64,000 nt of DNA from Triops longicaudatus. Lineage: Eukaryota > Arthropoda > Branchiopoda > Notostraca > Triopsidae. Below, piece after piece: positions 47,301 to 60,800 of the stretch. Position 1 is the first letter of the stretch; every line of letters begins with the position of its first letter. The translations under genes were made by a program, and so were the position numbers. The stretch lies in NCBI GenBank assembly GCA_022885665.1, contig JAGQDJ010000077.1, positions 372,001-436,000 on the forward strand, written 5' to 3'. The notes under the pieces are model-generated. The model was not told where the DNA came from. It ran no database searches and was given only the letters and a program-made list of their open reading frames with translations.

Positions 47301-48530
47301 AATGGCTTGCTTCTCTCGTATATTGTTGTTTCGCAATGAAAGGGAAAAGACTTAACGTTTATGGGGTTGGGCTCGAACTTTTCGTATGTTTTGTGGGGGG
47401 GCCAAGTTATCCTTACCCTCATCGCAAGTTTTTCTTCCAGGCATATTAGGTACTATATTAGCATGGCATCCATTGACATTCTTAACATGGACACCAGTGA
47501 CACAAAGCAGGCAATGAGAAAACGAAGCAAGGGTAGCGTGACACGAAAGCAGCTTCTTAGCTAAGCATGACAACCCTATCTATACATGACGATTTAATGA
47601 GTCTTTAGCGGATTAATATCTTTTGCGTTCTTTTCTTACAAACATTAGATGCATGTTATTATGCCTACTGATTTTACCAGTCACATTTCTTTAGGAGAAC
47701 AAAGCAAGTAAATTTATACTAAAAATAATTTGTAAAATAAAAAAAGAGAAAGTATAAATTAAATTTGTAACTAAGCAGAGAAACGAGACGGCCACAAGCA
47801 ATGCTCACGCCTGGCCTTAATACACATGAAAACTATAGTTTTCTCTAGAAATTGAATAACGCGTGTTGAAACCAATAAAATCCAAGTATTTGGGGTAAAG
47901 CTTTTCGCAACACACTGTAATCTTGTCAAGAGGTTACTCCATGCGTTCGACCTACGGAACTTTTCCTCGCCCAACAACTTTTATCGCATTTTGAGCCAGC
48001 CTATCCTGAAAATGCTTTCACGCAGGATGCCTGCGTGGCTGAAAATGCGTGAGCTCACTCACTTGAATCAATAATGAAACAATTTTAAATAGAAAAACGT
48101 AAAGAAATGTAAAATATAACTTGCCGATTTTAAGATATTTCTGTGGAACTTTCAGGATAACATTAAATCCGTTATGTTTCATCGCCCCTTGATGTCTAAA
48201 CAAACGTTCCAGCTAGTTTACGAACAGTCTCTGTAAATTTGTTTCGCGCAGCATGTGTGAAGGTCCCTGAATTACATACAGGTTGCTCAAACGGAAAGTG
48301 TGAGAGCTACCTGTGTTGAAACCATTGTTTGCATAACCGACGTCAGTTTACGGCAACAATGAACTTATGTCATCGAAAGAATTCTTGCCGAGACCTTACT
48401 GAAATTTTTCGCAAGCTTTCGAATCCGGTCGAACAATACTTCAGAGTTATGCTGCTCTTGCCAAATCATTTAACTATAGCTGTATGGCTAGTACACATGG
48501 TTGAACTTGTGTAACAATACGCATATTCTA

Positions 48531-48560
48531 TTCACATTATTATGAATACAATAATGTGAA
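48531..48560. repeat. Perfect 11-bp inverted repeat (hairpin)
   Basis: TTCACATTATT at 48531-48541 and its exact complement AATAATGTGAA at 48550-48560, with an 8-base loop. Confidence 0.9.
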
Positions 48561-50700
48561 TACAATAATTTCTATACACATGAACTCGTTGAGGCGCGCA
48601 AAATTGTTTCCTTGACCATGGCAACATTTTTTACATTTAGGAATATGCCTTACACGGATTCCGGTAATAGTTAAATTCTCAGAAATTAAATGTAATGCAA
48701 AAGTAAATCATGGTCTTGATCATAATTTGCCACTACCACTACCACTTTGTGATATTAATTTGTGTCTTTAATAGCGTAATGTAATGTAGTGCTAAACGAA
48801 TTATTTCCAGAAAAAAGACATGATTAATGCTAAAGCCTACAAGTTTCAATTAAGAGTTCAATGGGCGTGTATTTTGTTTAGCGTGATTGTAGGGAATTAA
48901 TCTTCTGAAAAAACATGTGTAGATTTGTGCCGTCTTTTCAGGAGTACTAGTCATACGGTATAGGGGAGGATACTAATCGGGCAATGGGACTGATAGTAGA
49001 GTCAAAGATGAGTGGGATGTGTATGTATTATTGTTGGGAGGGTTTAGAGAGAGGGATAAAATTGACTCGAGACCATCTGCCGTCAACGTCCCATTATGAA
49101 GCAAGAGATCATCCTTCCATTACATGGTCCCCTCGTCCTCCTCCCTCCCATACCCTTCTTACACCAAAGGCACCTTATACTGCACTAGTACTGCAGTAGT
49201 GTATAGGAGCAGGGCAGTATTGCTCCCCAATGCCCAAGTCGCCGATGTATTACCTCAAACTTGTTCTTCTCGTCTTATGGCTCTATTATGGAGCTGTTCT
49301 ATACCACCGATGCTCCACTCTGTTGGCTCCAAGTTCCGATCCCTCTTTTTGCCTTGACTTGGGTGATTGGGAGAGTTGTGACCTGCAGGAGTCGAGTCGG
49401 AGTCGTGCAAGAGGGATCTTTTGAATAAAAACGGTAGAGAGACACTCCAGACCGGTCAAAACCTCTCTAAAGGGACTTGTTCGTGCTCACTCTAAAAGAT
49501 GATTGTTGTCCCAACAAAGGTTCTAAGGTCCATTACATGTGGAGTCGTCATAGCATCGTCCATTCGAACCATCCAATTTATCAGAGTCGTCTATCTATTT
49601 TTTTTTAATCCATTTTCCTCTCGCAGCATCAAAGATTCCTCACAAAACGGTGACGCTCTCGCCAGCCAATCAGCAAAGGTGATCGACAATTGCACAAAAG
49701 CTTTCGGACTTGCCTTTAGCAGATTTATATTTTCACTGACTGAAATTCAATTCACGTTTTTTATGAAAGGCTTCAGAGGAATAAACGCAGAGCTTGGATT
49801 TACGGAGAAGGAAGTCGCCGCCCTTTGGAATGTCTTTTATTATTTTATTTTCTGATCATTCTTTTCTCTGCCCACGCTTGGAAGTAGAAAAGAAATGCGT
49901 AGCCTGTAGCGAAATAAAAGCAAAGCTTTTCTGGAGTAGCGCCTTTTCAATTGATGAAATGGGCCTTCCAACTAGCAATCTCTCTAGGGAAGAATGTATT
50001 TATTTTTTTTTTCTAGATGTGAATAGTATGTAGCTTTTTTATATATTTTGTCTTGATTTCTATGAAACCGGCATACAAAATTTGTATTCTTCACGAATTT
50101 GGGGGTATAAAGAGCTTGGAAAAGTGGAACAGGATTTTAATTTCTGAAGCACCCTATTACGGGTATATAAAACGGGTCTATTAAGCTGTTTCGCATAGAT
50201 CTCTTAGTGGAACGCGGTCAAAAGAAGATAGGTGAACTACGGGGAAAAAAACTCTTCAATTCCCTTGTGGTCATGCACTCAGGCTAATGGGCGTATAACG
50301 ATATGGATGACTGTAAAGTTATACGAGAAAGCTACAAAACATCGGGATAGCAATGCGCGACCATTGCTGCTCGCAAAGTGAGCGTCGCTGTAAGTACCTT
50401 GTGTAGCATTGTCATTGTCTTTCAAAAGGATCTGGCCTGACGATAACATAGATATAAATCCTAATAAAAATAAATATGTGGCATTATGTATTGTAAGATT
50501 GGTAGCTTTTGACCAACACTCGGCAGATATAGTGTTAATCAAAAAGAAACATTAGTTGGAAGCAACAGCATTGACGTACAACTTGCTGCTGTATAGCATT
50601 AATTGGGAAATACAACAAACTTATTTGCTAACAGTCTATTATTCATGGTAAAGTAAGCACATAACACACAAGGATTTTCAATAGCATATTAAAATGTATA

Positions 50701-50872
50701 CAGTTTAATCTCGTTATAATGAACCCATTTATAACAAGTTGTTGGCTATAATGGACAGATCTTAGGGTCTCGAATTATGTAACTGTACAGAAAACGTCTA
50801 AAATAACAAAATTTGGAGACATCGAATAGTTTTTTCTGATCTCAGGAGATTCGTAGTAACGGGACTCCGCTG
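50701..50872. mobile_element. Short TIR element relic (pogo/Tigger-like MITE)
   Basis: 172 bases starting CAGTTTAATCTCGTTATAAT after a TA dinucleotide and ending GTAACGGGACTCCGCTG, whose reverse complement CAGCGGAGTCCCGTTAC is a diverged copy of the left end. The CAG...CGTTATAA end is characteristic of pogo/Tigger elements. The right TA target duplication is not intact. There is no coding capacity. Confidence 0.55.
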
Positions 50873-50880
50873 TTGATAAT

Positions 50881-50900
50881 ATTTTTTTTTTTTTTTTTTT
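50881..50900. repeat. Poly(T) tract next to the MITE relic
   Basis: About 20 consecutive T beginning 8-10 bases after the right end of the inverted-repeat element. Confidence 0.85.
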
Positions 50901-52997
50901 GCATGAAAAAAATGTTTCGGGTGGAATGAACGGAAATAGACGGTAGAACAAAAATAGATGGGATGGTGAAAGTCCCGTGCATCAGTGCCTGCCCATTTAG
51001 TTAAATCAAGCGAGCAGACAGAGATAAAAGCGACAAAAAATCAACCACTGTTTTTGACCTTTTTTTGTGGTGTGGAAGTTCGAGAAACTGTCTTGGACAG
51101 AAAATGTTTCGATCGGCATTCGGGGACGTAGAGGAACAATTGTCTACCTTCTCATAATTGAGCTCATCTTTTTTCCTTTCGCAGTACTCTCAATGTGTAC
51201 ATCCAAGTCCTTCCTTGAAAGCCAATCTGTGTTCGGCTCAGCTCCGAAGGGAGCAATCCATAAGAATCTTGTCCGATCATCCTAGTGCAATAGTACCCCA
51301 CCTTTTCTCTAACTTCTCCCGAACTCTTGTATTCATCTTTTTTAACCTCATCTTTCCTGAGCACGTTAAAGGATCGAGGACTAAGCAAACAAATCCAACA
51401 GTCTTTTTAGGGGCACTAAATCATCCACTTGTGGACACAAAAAAAAGCCATTCAAATTAAATGGTGTATAAGAAGAGCGATCCACTTATACCTTATAAGT
51501 ATGCGGTCGTAGGGAACGTTTGTGATGTGTTTAGCACCAGATGTTTGACCTTAGTAGTAGTGATTTTGGATACGACCCAACACTCGAATCCGTTGAATCA
51601 AGCAAGGACAGGAAATATACGAAAGCTCCTTAGGGATGGATTAAGTTATGCATCATGCACAAACCAGCAATAAATAAAATGTCAACTGTTTTTAGTGTCG
51701 ATTTTTTTCACCGCCAAACATTCGTTGTGCAATACATGCAAATTTGAATTAAATTGCACATTTATGGAAATTTATCGCAAAAAGGAAAAAGTTGTCAATG
51801 CAGTTTACTTTCCTGGATCAATGGTGAATTACTTTGTGTAGTCCAAACCCGATTTGTAGTTACCCAAGGTTTCCGGTCGAACAGGGCTCGCATTACGCCA
51901 AAAGTTCGATTAGCGAAATTCGATAGGCTTTTTTTTCTTTAAAACAGGAAAAGAAAACTTACTAAATTATATGAAAACCACACATCTAATTGACGTGGCC
52001 TGTACTAGCAACTAAGACTTAAATAGTTCAAAAGCTTTACTCCACATTGTTTTAAATATGATTCGTTTCACAAGTTAAAAATCCAGTATTTTTTTCGGAA
52101 GAAAACTAATTTTTAAAAAAATTATTTTGACTTTTAAACAGAAAATTTTCCTGATTAACTTCATGAAAGGCCGATACTAGTGAATTAGGCTCCCATACGA
52201 GAGGAATAAGCTCGAAAAGACCGAAAGAAAGTCGTGCACTAGTCAACTACTATATTTGAGCGGTTGAAACTCTCCCCCGTCGCCGAGGCTCATCCGCTTT
52301 TCTCTTGGCAGAGCTCAACCTCCGCTATTAATCTGCTGGTTCTTGATTGATGGCAAAAGCATGATCCTCTCAGGGACAAGAGATGATTATTGATTACTCA
52401 ACGACTATACAGAAGAGTACTAAAAGATCCACCTCGGAGCTGAGCCATGGGTCCCTTGTTGAGCACGCATTCAATGCGTTTTCAGAGACTCACTCCATGA
52501 TCTGTAAAGTCTCTACCAGTGGTTAGTACGCTTGGATCCCTCCTTTTGTCCGCCCATCACATTTTGACAGGCCCAAAATTGCGGTAAATAAACCCTAAAG
52601 AATACCCTTCACCCTTTCAGGGCTATCAAGTTCTCTTATTACATGTTTCACAACTCCCTAACAACAATGAACTCCCTTTAAGAAAATCAATCTCTTGGTC
52701 CTGTTCACGAGTATTAGCACATATATTTAGTTCGCAAATTACAATGAAACAGACAATACAATGAAATGTACATGATCATAGGATGCGTTCTTGACTGCAG
52801 TAAAATTCCAGCTATTTCAACTTTAAATGTGGACAAGTAAAGCCTTGACTATGTTAAAAATGGATACAGCTGAAAGGACATACAAGGTGGTGTAACACAA
52901 AAAGATGTGAAAAGGGTAGAAGACAAGGTAAAGGATGGAAAAGGGAATTAAGCTCGAAAAAACGAAAAGAAAAGAATCGAGAGGAAAAGTTGAACTG

Positions 52998-55900
52998 TTA
53001 CACTATCCCTGATAAAGGCGATCTTAAAGTGGAGGTGGTAGAAGGTGCGGAGACTGAGACCGGTAAAGACGTTGGGTACATGGATGCCGGAGGGGCGTGG
53101 TGATAGTACAAAGAAGGGTAAGACGCCGGCGTTCCGGCTGAAGTGATGTTGAGCGACGAGTTAGGGGTTGAAGTGGCTGAAGCAGCCGCCGCAGCGGCAG
53201 CAGCGACGGCTAAAGAGTGTAAAGTGGTGGCGGAAGTGGGTTCGGTGCCGTGCGACGGGTGAGCGGACAAGGGTGGGGCGACAGAAACCCGGGGGGCGTG
53301 ACCATGCCCGGGAGCTTCGTGGTACAAGATCGGCACGCGCACTAATCGTTGCCCAGCAGCTGCCATGTTGGCGGCTTCCAATTCTGCCGCAATCTGACGC
53401 TTCCATTTATTGCGCCGATTTTGGAACCAGATTTTCACCTAAAAAAGCGTTATAATTCACTCCATTAAAGTCAGCTGGGCTGGAATTTCTCTTCTATTTT
53501 TTTCCCTTTGAAAGGAACTTGGAACAACAGACGCACCTGTGTCTCAGTTAAACTCAGCGAGGCAGCTAATCCAGCGCGTTCAGAGCTTGACAGGTACCGT
53601 TTCATATCGAATGTCGACTCTAACTGAAAAACCTGAAAAAATAATTCATGCGTTTATTAACCCGCACAGTGGAAGTTTCAACATTTTTTTATGGAAAACA
53701 GGAGTTAAATTTTATTAAAAATTATAATATTCCATAAAGGCCACTGTATACCCTTTGACTTGTGGGCGAATAAAATGGAAATATTTGGAAGTATATTTCG
53801 GAAACGCAATGAAATATTTGAAAACTTCATTGTCAGTAAAGTTATGTTACGTACTGTGGTTGGTTTATGGTTGTGGTTATTCCCAAATACGCTTTTGCAA
53901 ATTCGGAGCGATTCTGAACATTTTTACAATTTTGATAGAGAAAGGAAATAGAAATTTTCCTGATCAAGCATCACTTTTATGCGAGAAAAAGATTTTTTAA
54001 TGGGAAAAATTCTTTTAAATCGATTAAAGGATTTTTATGCAATCAGCGTCGACGTTCCAATGGTTGAAACTCTTGTACTCCGCTACAAACTTTTCGCACC
54101 AATTCCAAGATTAATTCCCGAGATACATACACAGTGACCTTATTTTTATATGCATTCTGTTTATTTAATTTATTTTTTTCTATTATTTTTTTTTCAAAAA
54201 CGTCTGAATTTGATTTAGTAAAGCATTTTAAGAAGATTCTCCATCAAACGTATTACTATGCAGGAATGAGAGACTGATTTTCATACAAAAGAAATAAATG
54301 AGAAATTCACGCACGAAATAAGGAATTATTTTACCTGGCTTCGTGAAAAGACAGTCCTGGTTTTCTTCTTGCGTTTGGACGAATTACCGTGCAAGGAGCC
54401 AGACTGGCCAGACGCTAAACGATGTGACACATTTTTGTTTTCGTCTGAATCCGCGGAATCCTCCTTATTGTGTTTACTCGAATGCGCCCGAAGAATCCCG
54501 CCAGTACTGGGGGACAAAGGACTTTGGCGTCCGGATGTCTCCACATCTGATCCGTCGTCTTCTACGTCGATTTTGTCGTCCGAGTCGGACAAACCTCCAT
54601 CTTCTTACAAACGAGACCAAATAGAAAGGAAAAACGAGCTTATAAATGTGAACAAGCTTTAACAGGGTGAATTGCTGTAGTTCGATAACTGCATATTTCC
54701 GAGCGCCTTAAGGAGCAACGAAACCCTTGAAACAAAACACCTTGACTAATTGATGGTGGGGTGAAGGAGTGGAAAAAGAATTTTAGGCTTACAAAGTCTT
54801 CTTTCAGTGCCCTTTTTTTTACATGTTCGGGCCCATTTTAATGTACACATACGCGAAAGAGATAAGAGAGGGAGAGTTAAGGAAGTGCCGGACAAGCACT
54901 TGGCAGTAATCGCATTAAGTTGAACGTCGGCGAAGAAGCGCGAGAGGTTAAGTACGTGAAAATGTAAGCGGCTTTTATTGCTCTTCTTTCTTCGAAGGAT
55001 GGTCTCTTCTAGAAGAAGGGGGGATGTAGAGTAAACTTGGTACTTTGGCTCGAATCCTTATTAATGTATCCATATGCTTTTTACTTAGGCATTCGTCACC
55101 GGCAATTATGTGTTAAGCACTACCGACTTAGGTTTTAATTCATTGCTCTAGTAACTTGGCTTATATAACTGCAAGTTGAGCTTGAGGGCGATAATATTGT
55201 TGACAAGCTCAGTTAAAGTAAGAAAACTGGTATTGACGAGTTGGAGAACTTCTCTGAGCAAGGCACGAAACACATTGCTAGTTGCATTGCTTTTAAGATA
55301 CGCGTATACGCGTGATGTTGCTTTTAATAGTTTTCGTTGAGCTGCATAAGAAAAGAAGCTTTACCGATTGTCAAAAGTTGTTCTTTCGTGCCCTGGGATC
55401 CTCCAATTCCCTTAATTCGACTCACATGGCCATCGGAGATCAAGAAATCTTGTGAAGATTTTTGTTGTTTTGGAATCAGCTCCATACGTTATCTATTATT
55501 GCGGTAGTTAATCCAGTCATGCAGACAAGCAAGGCAAAGAGATCCAATGACGCCTATTAGGACCGATTAAGCCAAGTAAACTGTGGAAATATGTCTACCT
55601 ATGAAATATGAACCTCACAACGGCTTCGGAAAAGGAAATCCTGGAAACTCAAACGCTTGACATGATTTCTTAGAAAATGGCCCAATTGCTAACGATAAGC
55701 AGTTTTCCATTCCCTTGAAAGAAAAAGGCTTCGCTTTCACACTTTTCAGATTTTGTTCATTCCTTTTGATTTTATTTGTGAATCGTTTCTACTTTTATTT
55801 ATCACAATAAAATCACGTTTGTTATTCCCCTAGTTTGAGTATATTTGTCATGGATCGCTTAAGCTTGAATGACTTGGTAATTGTGATCCGTAAATGTGTT

Positions 55901-57830
55901 AAAAGGTTCGAGTTATTTGGGAGTAGGAGTGTATAACGAGCCAAAGTGTGCGAAATGTCAAAGGATGGTGAAAGTTCCCGGTCACTTTGGCGTTAAGCAA
56001 GCGAGGAAGGTGGTAATTTGTACTGTTAAGGTTTCCGTTACCTTTAAGTGGGGGAGATTGATATCGTTGCACACATAGCAAAAATCCCACGAACTTGACA
56101 GGCTTCTTTGACCGCACTATACTTGCCAGGGCGTTTTTCAACCCATCTAAGCACTCGGGTACAAAGAGCTTGTATCCCATGTACAGTGTTTTTTAAAATT
56201 AACTAAATCCCGCATTAAACAAGCGGAAGGCCATGGAATTGGAAGGTGTTCTTGCCAGAGCTAACTAGATTAAGTATTAAAGGAAACGACCCGGCTTATT
56301 GTTAGGAAACGCTCTGATATTGTCCTCCAATGACTTTGATATCAACACAGCCAGTAGAACAAGAAGAAGCCGTACGAATTGGACTGCAGCAGGATATGCT
56401 GACTTACTTACCTTCATGGGACGACAAAGACGATACGCTGGGAGGGCCGGCCAAGTGGTCTTCTTTGCTTAAGGAATCCGAGCCGAGCAGAAATTTGTCG
56501 CGATCGCGATCACGAACAGTGGAGGATAAATTATGGAGCTGGCTATGGGGAGGATTATTATCTCTTAATAGCGTATGACAATTCAAAGGATGCTGTTGTG
56601 GATGGAGAGAATGCTGGGGGTGCAAACCCACAGCGGCGCCGGTTGTCGTCGAAGGACAGGTCGACCACCATTCAGTTGACGAAGGTCGGGTGGTTGGTGG
56701 TGGGTTAGCGGCAGAAACATTTGGTTGCGGCAATCCGGGGAACAGATGTGGGTGGTTGTAATACCAAGGGAACGTTTTGGATGGATTGTTGGTACTAGTA
56801 TTGGAAAGATCAGGTTTGCAACCCGCGTAAGGCAGTCTGTTCTGTTGCTGGAAAGCCAAATCCGAGTATAACGACAGAAAATGAGGCCTGAGGGCGTGCA
56901 GTGCACTTAGATGCGACATGAGACCGAGTCTGAAATATCCAAAAGATTTTTCCAAGTCATGATTTTGAACAAGAAAGCGTTAAGTATCAAGTATTCAAAG
57001 CAATTCACCTCTATCTGTTCGATATATAAGCATTTATATGAATCTTTAACGCAAAAGAATAAGTCGTGTCAGAACTTACTGTACAGCCCACGCTTTCTTT
57101 AATTACTTAAAATTTTCTTTAGCTCCGTTTATTTTTAACATTCATTTCGCTTTTCAGTCGTATTAAGCTTAACAAAATGCTTAAAAATTCGAACAGTGAA
57201 GCATAAAATCTTAGCTTTATTATCTCTATTCTATTGGAACGTTTTTGTAATTTTCGTCAGAATTTCGGCGTAGAGTCATTACGTTCTTTAGCGTTACATT
57301 TTGTAATTACTAGGTTAAACACTTCTTTGCATTTCCTTAATTTATTTATTTATTTTTTTTATTATTTTTTTTTTTAGGTTTCTCGCAAAAACGAGCTACG
57401 GCCAATTTTACCTTGTCCAAACAGCGTGGGGATCCTGCGCGTGAATATCCAAACCTGCGGCTGCCGCAGCCGCCGCTGTAGCGGCGGCCGGTAAGTACAT
57501 TTCTTCCGAAGTGGGAGATTCGGTCAAGGGAGAATTGGCGTTAAGCACAAGATTCGGCGAATCTGTTTTGCTCCTGGTAGGATCTTCGCTTTGTTGATTA
57601 GTTTGTTGGCCTAACAAACTCGAAATGGAAAAACTAGCCACTTTCACTGCTTTACTCATTTTTGAAGATTCAGAAACCTCCAGTAGCCGTTTCTTACTGG
57701 GGCTCAAACGTGTTTGTGAGTTATTTTGCGACACTACATTTTCATTCGGCGAGGAACAGTTTGAAGTGCGTTCAGAATCTGGTGACGGTACTTCCACACG
57801 TGACATTTCATTTCCACCAACTTCTTCCAT
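52998..57830 (-). CDS. HMX: HMX (NK5 / H6-family) homeobox transcription factor
   Basis: Five exons on the minus strand: 57830-57412, 56929-56412, 54603-54335, 53632-53537 and 53438-52998. They join in frame to 580 residues. An Eh1-like motif FSISSLLG lies in exon 1, before a poly-Ala run near its end. Exon 2 is Pro/His/Ser-rich. Exon 3 is acidic and ends at the start of the homeodomain (391-450; KKKTRTVFSRSQ). Exon 4 carries VFQLESTFDMKRYLSSSER, and exon 5 carries VKIWFQNRRNKWKRQ followed by the HMX-specific AAELEAANM and LVRVPILYHE. The C-terminus is Ala/Ser/Pro-rich. HMX proteins are nuclear regulators of neural and sensory fates. The start Met is the first in its open frame. Exon 3 has a tandem AAGAAG acceptor, so one Glu may be optional. 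Introns are 98 to 1808 bases with no gene inside. Confidence 0.95.
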
Positions 57831-60800
57831 TTTTTTCCCAATTATATCTTTGTAAGAATGTAGATTTAGAGTGTTTGTTAAGGAACTTTAATTTGGATCA
57901 CTTGCACGAAACATGGACGTTATTGCACTATTAAGAGCGATTCACGAGTATGAGAGCGGAGAGTGGAGGGAACCAGATTGAAATGTGTCGATGGTTCAGG
58001 TATGAATGATTGGGAAGAGCCTGTTAGCGAGTTTGGGTTACTGCTTACTGATAACAATGCCCAACGTCAAGTGGGGATGCGCTAAACGCGCCAGGTTCAC
58101 GTCCTTTCCGGAAGGACATAAAACCCCGACAAGGGGTGGGAGGGTAAAGTCGGTGAAGAGGAGCAGGGGGCGGGGTCTTGGCTTTTATTAGTAGAGAAGC
58201 TCCCGTGGAGCTGCTCCTATGGAGTTCTAAAGCGCGGAGCCACTCTTTACCACCGACGTGTGTTACGACTTCGGCCCTGCGCTCTTCTATACATCGATCC
58301 CGGTGATCTTTCTCTCATTTCCCTATTTTCCCTTTCGCTTTTATCCTGAAAAGCGACTTGCTTTTTACGTCCTCGAGTCATGTTTCTGTGCAGTGCGGGT
58401 TTTTTGCTCAACCTCGCTGTTGCAGAAAGCCTTTTATTTGTTTGCCCCTGACGGAAAGTTTCCGCGTGCTTTTAATGATTGTGTCGCTAATTGACTCCAA
58501 ATTTAGCAATGAATTTGCTTGAACCTATGCGAAATGACATCTTTAATGGCAAAAAAAGTCTAAATAATTTAAGGGAAGACAAAAGTCCACATAAATCGAA
58601 GAAACTCAGTGTTTCATCACTGTACTGCGAAAAGCGTCATCAGTTACATATGCACTAATAGTTTTTTTTTGCTTGTGAATGGGATTAGAAGTTATTATCA
58701 CATCGTATGCATGGTGAGGTCTTGCACAGTATTAAATCCATAATCCGTCAATTTATGTGACAGTGCGGTAGTCAAGTGCTATTTTGATAGATAGTAGTGG
58801 AGTAGAGAACAGACTATCTTTCAGAGAATAAAACCGTACAATGTGGAGAATTGGGCTAATAGGATGTTGGTACAGCTATTTATGCAAAGCTAGTTTTACT
58901 AAGGCTTGAAAACTTTGAGTGTTCTGACGCCGGATTAGACTTTCCAAGATAAGACGCAAAAGCCTCGTTACCGTATAACTTCCGTCACAAGTTATTATAA
59001 TAATACCTGTTATCAGTAGCGATTGCAGCAGCTTATGTAATCGTTCTATTTTTCTAATTGGAAAAAGTAATAATTCGTCAAAAATATTGCAGATGTTTTT
59101 ACAGTCACAACCTTTAGTGACGAATACCTCAAAGACTTATCAATTAAAATAAATTTACGGGAGAAAATGGATAAAATTGAAACAAAAAGGAGTTTAAACT
59201 ATAATGAAGATGCATACCAGTAACCGTAGGGCTACCAGTTCCAAAAAATTGAGGTCATAAGTGGAAATATAAAAGGTAAATCGGGTTTGTAATGAGTCGT
59301 ACTTGGAATTTAGAACATGAAGCTTTTTTTCGTAAGGTGTGTTGTACTAAGCGATCGTATTGTGAACATCCTCAACATACATTCCACAAGATTTACAAGC
59401 CCGAAAAATTCGGATCCGGAAATAGACAATGATTATATCGATTTTTAACTATGCTAAGTTAAGCTTTTTACTTGATATTACCGTACATACTCTACCACTA
59501 CTAATTACATTCAAACAGGAAAAATTCAGTTTGTTTGACCAAAATGCAAAATACCAAATGTGCTAATTTGGAATTACACTCAGGATTCACAGCGCAATTC
59601 ATCTGTAGAGGTAAACAAAAGACAAAAGTCAAGTAAATGTCAAAGAAACTATTCAGAATGTTAAATATATAACTTTAAAACTATATGAGACCCACAGTTG
59701 CAATTCGCAGAACTTCTTTCATCTAAGTAACACTCTTCGTTAAAGAATCATAACCACGTGACATACGTTGAAACAAATGCTACTGTAAGCTGCGACAATG
59801 TTTTCAACCGAACCAAGAAAGCCTTTCATTTACATGACAAAAAGGCATTTAATCAATGTGAAAAATTCTCTCCACATTTTTTTTTTAAGTGGTATGTCTA
59901 AGTTCTTATATTCCAAAGAAATGGTGTTTGGTTCTGGTTACGTTATACCCAGTATTCTCTTAATCTTTTATTAGACTTTACCCCCAGCCAAAGAAGTTTA
60001 TTTACCGGTAGCGATACCGTACTTCCTCCCCCTAGGACAATTTCTGAGCAAATACTTCTTTCCTTTTATTGTATTAAACCTTTTGTATGAATTACGCGCC
60101 AAAGCAGCTTGGCTTCCCTGCAGGAGTCCATGGGTTGCCTACGTTCTGTAAACCTCCAAAGTAAACTTGTACAGTATTTAAAGCACGCATTGTCACCGAT
60201 AAGTCGATAATGACCCAAGGAGTGCTACTGTATACACTCCTTTGCTCAGATAAATAACCTATCCCTGACCGCTTCTTTTGCTTCTAATCTCGTACGTCTC
60301 TTCTTTTTCTCCTTTATTGCCCCCAATCCGCTTTTACTTCCCGCTAACTGCCAATCACTCGTCTGCGTTCTAAAGCGAGCTGCAAATGAAGTGGATATAC
60401 ATACATCTATTGTTCACAAGCCCATGAAATTTGTGCCTCTTCAAATGCAATCTCTTCTACGTTCAAAAGACTGAAAATCAAACAGTCTTTCATTTTTCCA
60501 CTCCCTGTTAACAGTTTATTGGCCCAAATTCCGCGGCCTGGATTACGCAGTTGTTTTTTGTACGTGTTGCCACTTTCTATTGTTAAAACAGAAAAAAGAA
60601 TAAAAAAGCCAAAAAATGAGACAAAAAGGTACGAATCGTTAACCTAAGCGCTCCTCATCAAGTGTTGTGTGGATGACACAGATGCCAAAACAGATTGAAG
60701 AGCTCTTCACAGTCAAACAAAGTTGGTCGGTACCATTTTAGAAGCGTTCCAATTTGCGATATGGAAAAGCTCAAGATTTATCCCCTCCTCTTTCCCTTTT

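Larger units (their letters stand above)
41158..52997. other. Large spacer between HHEX and HMX, no recognised gene
   Basis: This 11.8 kb stretch lies 5' of HHEX and 3' of HMX. It contains two inverted-repeat relics (44238-44376 and 50701-50872), an 11-bp hairpin at 48531-48560 and GC-richer patches around 43050-43750 and 45450-45900. Open frames of 60-160 codons exist on both strands (for example 42586-42900, 42938-43237 and 45370-45861 on the minus strand), but I recognised no domain and found no convincing splice joints. Cis-regulatory content for either homeobox gene is plausible but not shown. Confidence 0.5.

Noticed and set aside
53168..53455. Plus-strand frame opposite HMX exon 5
   Set aside because: Antisense shadow of the Ala-rich, GC-rich HMX coding exon.
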